From contig NZ_AP018721.1 in the NCBI RefSeq assembly GCF_003967275.1, positions 186,001-250,000 on the forward strand: a DNA stretch of 64,000 nt, written 5' to 3'. Positions 60,620 to 64,000 of this stretch are shown here, piece by piece; position 1 is the first letter of the stretch; every line of letters starts with the position of its first letter. The position numbers were made by a program, and so were the translations under genes. The stretch comes from Sulfuritortus calidifontis (lineage in GTDB: Bacteria; Pseudomonadota; Gammaproteobacteria; Burkholderiales; Thiobacillaceae). The notes under the pieces are model-generated. The model had not been told where the DNA came from. It saw nothing but the letters and a program-made list of their open reading frames with translations, and ran no database searches.

Positions 60620-62850
60620 GGCATGCCCTTGTCCAGGCTCTGCAGGAATTTCTCCGGCGGCTCGTAGCCGATCACCCTAAAACCGGATTGTTTGCCTTCC
60701 TTGTCGAAGAAGATCAGGCCGGGCGGGCCGAACAGGTTGAATCGCTTGAGCAGGGCCTTGTCCTCGGCAGTGTTGCCGGTGACGTCGGCCTTGAGCAGCA
60801 CCACATCCTTCAGCCGAGCCTGCACCTTGGCGTCGGAGAAGGTGAAGCGCTCCATCTCCTTGCACGAGATGCACCAGTCGGCATAGAAGTCGAGCATGAC
60901 GTACTTGCCCTTGGCTTGGGCGATGGCGGCGTCGAGCTCGGCGCTGCTTTTCACCGTGCGGAACTGCAGCTTGGCCGGCTCGCCTGCGATGGCGCTGCCG
61001 GCGGCGCCGCCCTTGAAGATCTGCAGCGGCTGCAGCAGGTCGCGGCTGCCGCCCAGGGCGCCGAGCAGCAGGCTGATGCCGGCGATCAGGGCGATCATGC
61101 CGACGCCCTTCCACAGGCGGCGCCAGCCGCTGGCGCCGGCCTCGAGCGGGTCGATCGCGCGCAGGTACATGGCGGCGACGATCAGCAGCGCGGCCCAGAG
61201 CAGCATGACCACGACCGGCGGCAGCAGCGGCGAGACCAGCCAGATCGCGATGGCCAGCATCAGGGTGCCGAAGAAGCTCTTCACCGCCTCCATCCAGGCG
61301 CCGGCCCGCGGCAGCAGGGCGCCGGCCGAGAGGCCGACCAGGAGCAGGGGCACGCCCATGCCCAAGGCCATGAAGAACAGCGAGACGCCGCCCAGCAGCA
61401 TGTCGCCGGTCTGGCCGATGTAGAGCAGGGCGCCGGCCAGGGGAGCGGCGACGCAGGGGCCGACGATCAGGGCTGAGATGGCGCCCATGGCGAACACGCC
61501 GGTGAACTTGCCGCCTTGCATCTTGTTGCTGGCCTCGGTGAAACGGCTTTGCAGGAAGCTCGGCAGCTGCAGGTCGTAGAAGCCGAACATGGACAGGGCG
61601 AGGGCGACGAAGATGGCGGCGCCGGTACCCAGTGCCCACGGGTTCTGCAGGGCGTTGGAGATCAGGGTGCCCGACATGCCGGCGGCGACGCCGGCCAGGG
61701 CATAGGTGATGGCCATGCCCAGCACGTAGGCAAGCGAGAGCATGAAACCGTGGCGCTTGGTGATGTCATGGCCCTGGCCGACGATGATGCCGGACAGGAT
61801 GGGGATCATCGGGAACACGCAAGGCGTGAGCGCGAGCAAGAGACCGAAGCCGAAGAAGCTGGCGACCACCACCCAGAAGCTGCCGCCCTTGAGCATGGCG
61901 GCGATCTGCCCCGATTCCGAGGTGTCCTCCGGCTCGACGGCGGCTGCCTTGGCCGGTGCGGCCGGTGCAGTTGAGGTGGCGGCTGCGGCGCTGCCGAGCA
62001 CGAGGTCGAAGCTCTTGTCGATCGGCGGGTAGCAGACGCCCTTTTCGCTGCAGCCCTGGTAGCTGGCTTTCAGCTTGACCGGCCCGCCGTTCGCGGACAG
62101 GCCCTCCAGGCGCACGGTGGCGCTGAAGCCGTCGTGGTAGACGAACATCTTGCCGAAGTTGGGGTCGGTCTTTTCCTCGGCCTGGGGCAGGTCGATGCCG
62201 GCGACCTTGGCGCCGGCCGGGCTGACCACGCTGAACTTGATCTTGTCGCGGTAGAGGTAATAGCTCTTGGCCAGGTCGAAGCGGGCGGTGACGGCATTGT
62301 TGCCGGCCGGGGTGAGGCTGAGCTTGAAGGCCTGGTCGGCCGGCAGCAATTCGGGCTCGCCGCCGGCGAGTTCGCCCGCCAGCTGCTTCAGGCTGTTGAG
62401 CGGCTGGAAGCCGGTCGCCGGCGCGGCCGCGGCCACGACCGGCTGCAGGGTAAAGGTGGTCTCCTGCGGCGGATAGCAGACGCCGGCATCGGCGCAGCCT
62501 TGGTAGCCGGCGATGAGCTTGAACGGTTTGGGCGCGCCGGCATAGCTGACCGGGATGCGCACCTTGAAGCTGTCGCGCAGGGTCTCGACCCGGCCGAAAT
62601 ATTCGTCGTCCTTGATCTGGCCCTTGGGCATGGACGGGGCGCCGAGCTTTGCGCCGCTGTCGGCGGAAAACTTGAACTTTTCCTTGTACAGGGCATAGCC
62701 CTTGGCCACCTGGAACTGCAGCTCGACATTGGCGTTGTCGACCAGGCGGGCGCTGACCCGGAAGGCCTGTTCGGGTTCCAGCAGGTCCTCCTCGGCGCGC
62801 AGGGGCAGGGCGGCCAGCAGGAGCAGGGCGGCGGTCAGGATATGGCGCAT
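60616..62850 (-). CDS. dsbD: DsbD thiol:disulfide interchange protein with two alpha domains
   Basis: 744 aa, against about 565 in E. coli. It carries electrons from cytoplasmic thioredoxin to periplasmic DsbC, CcmG and TlpA-like proteins. Two N-terminal DsbD-alpha domains are present, each with YQGC...GVCYPP (cysteines near residues 118 and 267). The beta membrane domain has TPCVFPM and GPCVAAP (near residues 343 and 463), and the gamma thioredoxin domain has YADWCISCKEME (near 658). The second alpha domain accounts for the extra length. ATGA-type overlap with tlpA. Confidence 0.93.
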   Translation of the reverse strand: MRHILTAALLLLAALPLRAEEDLLEPEQAFRVSARLVDNANVELQFQVAKGYALYKEKFKFSADSGAKLGAPSMPKGQIKDDEYFGRVETLRDSFKVRIPVSYAGAPKPFKLIAGYQGCADAGVCYPPQETTFTLQPVVAAAAPATGFQPLNSLKQLAGELAGGEPELLPADQAFKLSLTPAGNNAVTARFDLAKSYYLYRDKIKFSVVSPAGAKVAGIDLPQAEEKTDPNFGKMFVYHDGFSATVRLEGLSANGGPVKLKASYQGCSEKGVCYPPIDKSFDLVLGSAAAATSTAPAAPAKAAAVEPEDTSESGQIAAMLKGGSFWVVVASFFGFGLLLALTPCVFPMIPILSGIIVGQGHDITKRHGFMLSLAYVLGMAITYALAGVAAGMSGTLISNALQNPWALGTGAAIFVALALSMFGFYDLQLPSFLQSRFTEASNKMQGGKFTGVFAMGAISALIVGPCVAAPLAGALLYIGQTGDMLLGGVSLFFMALGMGVPLLLVGLSAGALLPRAGAWMEAVKSFFGTLMLAIAIWLVSPLLPPVVVMLLWAALLIVAAMYLRAIDPLEAGASGWRRLWKGVGMIALIAGISLLLGALGGSRDLLQPLQIFKGGAAGSAIAGEPAKLQFRTVKSSAELDAAIAQAKGKYVMLDFYADWCISCKEMERFTFSDAKVQARLKDVVLLKADVTGNTAEDKALLKRFNLFGPPGLIFFDKEGKQSGFRVIGYEPPEKFLQSLDKGMP

Positions 62851-62873
62851 AGTGTCTCCAAGGTTTTTTCGGC

Positions 62874-63194
62874 TTAGATTTGCGCAGTCAGCCAGTCCAG
62901 GTAAGCTGGCAGGCCTTGCGTAATTTCGACGGCAATCAGTTCCGGTAGTTCATACGGATGGTTTTGCCTGAGGTGGCGCTCCAGCTCGGCATAACGGTCG
63001 GCCGTGGTCTTGATCAGGAGCGGGATTTCATTGTCCTTGTGAATGGCGCCCTGCCAGCGGTAGACCGAACGGCAGGGGGCGAGGATGCTGACGCAGGCGG
63101 CCAAGCGTTCCGCCACCAGGGACTCGGCGAGTTTGTCCGCGGCTGCCTGGTCGGGCAAAGTGGTGAAGCAGAGCAAGGCCTGGCTGCCTGACAT
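62874..63194 (-). CDS. cutA: Divalent cation tolerance protein CutA
   Basis: 106-aa PII-like trimeric protein: LLCFTTLPDQAAADKLAESLVAERLAACVSILAPCRSVYRWQGAIHKDNEIPLLIKTTADRY, with conserved VYRWxG and the C-terminal HPYELPELIAVEITQGLPAYLDWL. Linked genetically to copper tolerance in E. coli; the molecular role is unsettled. It lies 23 nt upstream of dsbD, as in many proteobacteria. Confidence 0.95.
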   Translation of the reverse strand: MSGSQALLCFTTLPDQAAADKLAESLVAERLAACVSILAPCRSVYRWQGAIHKDNEIPLLIKTTADRYAELERHLRQNHPYELPELIAVEITQGLPAYLDWLTAQI

Positions 63195-63205
63195 GGAATA
63201 GGTGT

Positions 63206-63589
63206 ATGAAATTATTGGTCTTCGCGATTATAGCTTTGGGCCTGCCGGCGCTGGAATTGGCAGGGATATACCAGATCTGGCAAATCATCGGCGCCTGGAC
63301 CCTGGCCTGGCTGGCCCTGGCCATCCTGGCCGGCCTCGTGGTGCTGCGCATCGAGCGGGCCGAGCTGCTGCCGCGCCTGATGTATTCCGCCTTCGAGGGT
63401 CGCACGCCACTGGCCGTGCTGTGGGAGAGCGGCCGGCGCATCCTGGCCGGCGTGCTGTTGATCGTGCCCGGCGCGATCAGCGACGTGGTCGCCCTGGTCC
63501 TGCTCATCTGGCCCTCGCCGCCGCGGCCGCGCGGCCCGCGGGCCGCGAACGACGACTTCATCGAGGGCGAGTTTCGGCGCGAGGATTAA
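63206..63589 (+). CDS. fxsA: FxsA family membrane protein
   Basis: 127 aa with three or four hydrophobic segments: LLVFAIIALGLPALELAGIYQIWQIIGAWTLAWLALAILAGLVVLR, then LWESGRRILAGVLLIVPGAISDVVALVLLI (the IxPG-F/I-SD motif of the family). Linked to phage exclusion when overexpressed in E. coli; the normal role is unknown. It is divergent from cutA by 11 nt and overlaps the end of the convergent permease gene by 4 nt. Confidence 0.9.
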   Translation: MKLLVFAIIALGLPALELAGIYQIWQIIGAWTLAWLALAILAGLVVLRIERAELLPRLMYSAFEGRTPLAVLWESGRRILAGVLLIVPGAISDVVALVLLIWPSPPRPRGPRAANDDFIEGEFRRED

Positions 63590-64000
63590 TCGAGCTGCTG
63601 CTTGAGATGGCGCAGGCCGACCAATAGCGCGGCCGAGGCGGGGATGGCGAGCAGCACGCCGAAGAAACCGAACAGCTGGCCGAAGGCCATGAGCGCGAAG
63701 ATCACCGCCACCGGGTGCAGGCCGACCCGTTCGCCGACCAGGCGCGGGGTGATGACCATGCCCTCCAGCACCTGTCCCAGGCCGAACACCGCCCAGACCG
63801 GGATCAGCGCGGTCAGCTCGCCGTGCTGCATGAGCCCGGCCAAGCTGCCCAGCAGCAGGCCGACGATCACGCCCAGATAGGGCACGAACACCAGCACGCC
63901 GGCGACCAGGCCGACGGCCAGGGCGTAATCGAGCCCGGCCAGCCACAGGCCGGCGCTGTAGAACACCGCCATGACCAGGATGACGGCGATCTGGCCGCGG
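63586..64000 (-). CDS. AI-2E family transporter/permease (N-terminal part outside window)
   Basis: C-terminal about 138 residues of a PerM/YdgG/YhhQ-type membrane protein: ALAVGLVAGVLVFVPYLGVIVGLLLGSLAGLMQHGELTALIPVWAVFGLGQVLEGMVITPRLVGERVGLHPVAVIFALMAFGQLFGFFGVLLAIPASAALLVG carries the family motif PYLG and the ITPRLVGxxVGLHP signature. The first part of the gene lies beyond position 64000. Confidence 0.88.
   Translation of the reverse strand, partial: RGQIAVILVMAVFYSAGLWLAGLDYALAVGLVAGVLVFVPYLGVIVGLLLGSLAGLMQHGELTALIPVWAVFGLGQVLEGMVITPRLVGERVGLHPVAVIFALMAFGQLFGFFGVLLAIPASAALLVGLRHLKQQLD

Overview
The window is 64 kb of gene-dense, GC-rich chromosome, most likely from a chemolithoautotrophic betaproteobacterium. 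Thiobacillus or another Hydrogenophilales/Sterolibacteriaceae-like lineage is a guess. The reasons are a proteobacterial phosphoribulokinase (Calvin cycle), a cytosolic NAD(P)-linked group 3b-type [NiFe] hydrogenase, a complete system I (Ccm) cytochrome c maturation operon, a diheme cytochrome c5-like protein and a full nitrate assimilation regulon. No phage, plasmid, insertion sequence transposase or CRISPR array was seen. The accessory signal is carried by small palindromic repeats and by two places where the end of a conserved gene is duplicated beside a hairpin-rich insert.

Layout. 1-4.3 kb: lptE (cut by the window edge) and leuS on the minus strand, then divergent phosphoribulokinase. 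4.3-14.1 kb: nitrate assimilation: sigma-54 promoter, attenuator leader, nirB-nirD-nasA, the ANTAR antiterminator nasT, a second sigma-54 promoter with attenuator leader, and the nitrate ABC transporter nrtABC. 14.2-21.3 kb: a chemoreceptor, a MoaD-like protein without the terminal Gly-Gly, uvrD, a CHASE/PAS histidine kinase and a DUF302 protein. 21.3-26.4 kb (minus): a five-gene hydrogenase operon in the order beta, gamma, small, large, maturation protease, preceded by mobA. 26.4-29.7 kb: an ArnT/PMT-like membrane protein, rpmE, a fructosamine kinase-like protein, DUF971 and tRNA-Arg(CCG). 29.8-36.8 kb: cytochrome c5, a small zinc ribbon, rep, apaH, an olsA/olsB-like acyltransferase pair, a SlyB-like lipoprotein and a PfkB kinase. 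36.8-39.1 kb: a disturbed stretch with a Fic protein and its inverted-repeat start region, a signalling-protein remnant, tRNA-Phe and a truncated tRNA-Phe copy. 39.2-43.2 kb: class I fumarase, NfeD, an SPFH protein and a PBP7-like peptidase. 43.3-50.3 kb: ccmABCDEFGHI. 50.4-58.9 kb: a two-domain PPK2, then TetR plus an RND efflux tripartite operon, then a C_GCAxxG_C_C protein with a strong palindromic operator. 59-64 kb: a TtcA-like PP-loop protein, TlpA, a DsbD with two N-terminal domains, cutA, fxsA and a partial AI-2E family permease.

How the genes work together. The nas genes import nitrate and reduce it to ammonium. Both nas transcription units carry a sigma-54 promoter and a leader in which the same hexaloop hairpin (GGAC-AANGGC-GTCC) competes with an intrinsic terminator. 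The only ANTAR regulator in the window lies between them. MobA supplies the bis-MGD cofactor needed by NasA. The ccm, dsbD and tlpA genes provide heme attachment and thiol reduction for c-type cytochromes such as the c5 protein. The hydrogenase and phosphoribulokinase fit H2- or sulfur-linked CO2 fixation, although the hyp genes needed for [NiFe] assembly are not in the window.

The most unusual observations are: (i) three different palindromic repeats inserted in frame inside leuS; (ii) a duplicated ccmE 3' end whose two copies encode identical peptides but differ at 11 synonymous sites, separated by a 77-nt hairpin insert; (iii) a similar hairpin insert between an intact tRNA-Phe and a 34-nt copy of its 5' half that stops in the anticodon; (iv) the paired ANTAR attenuators.
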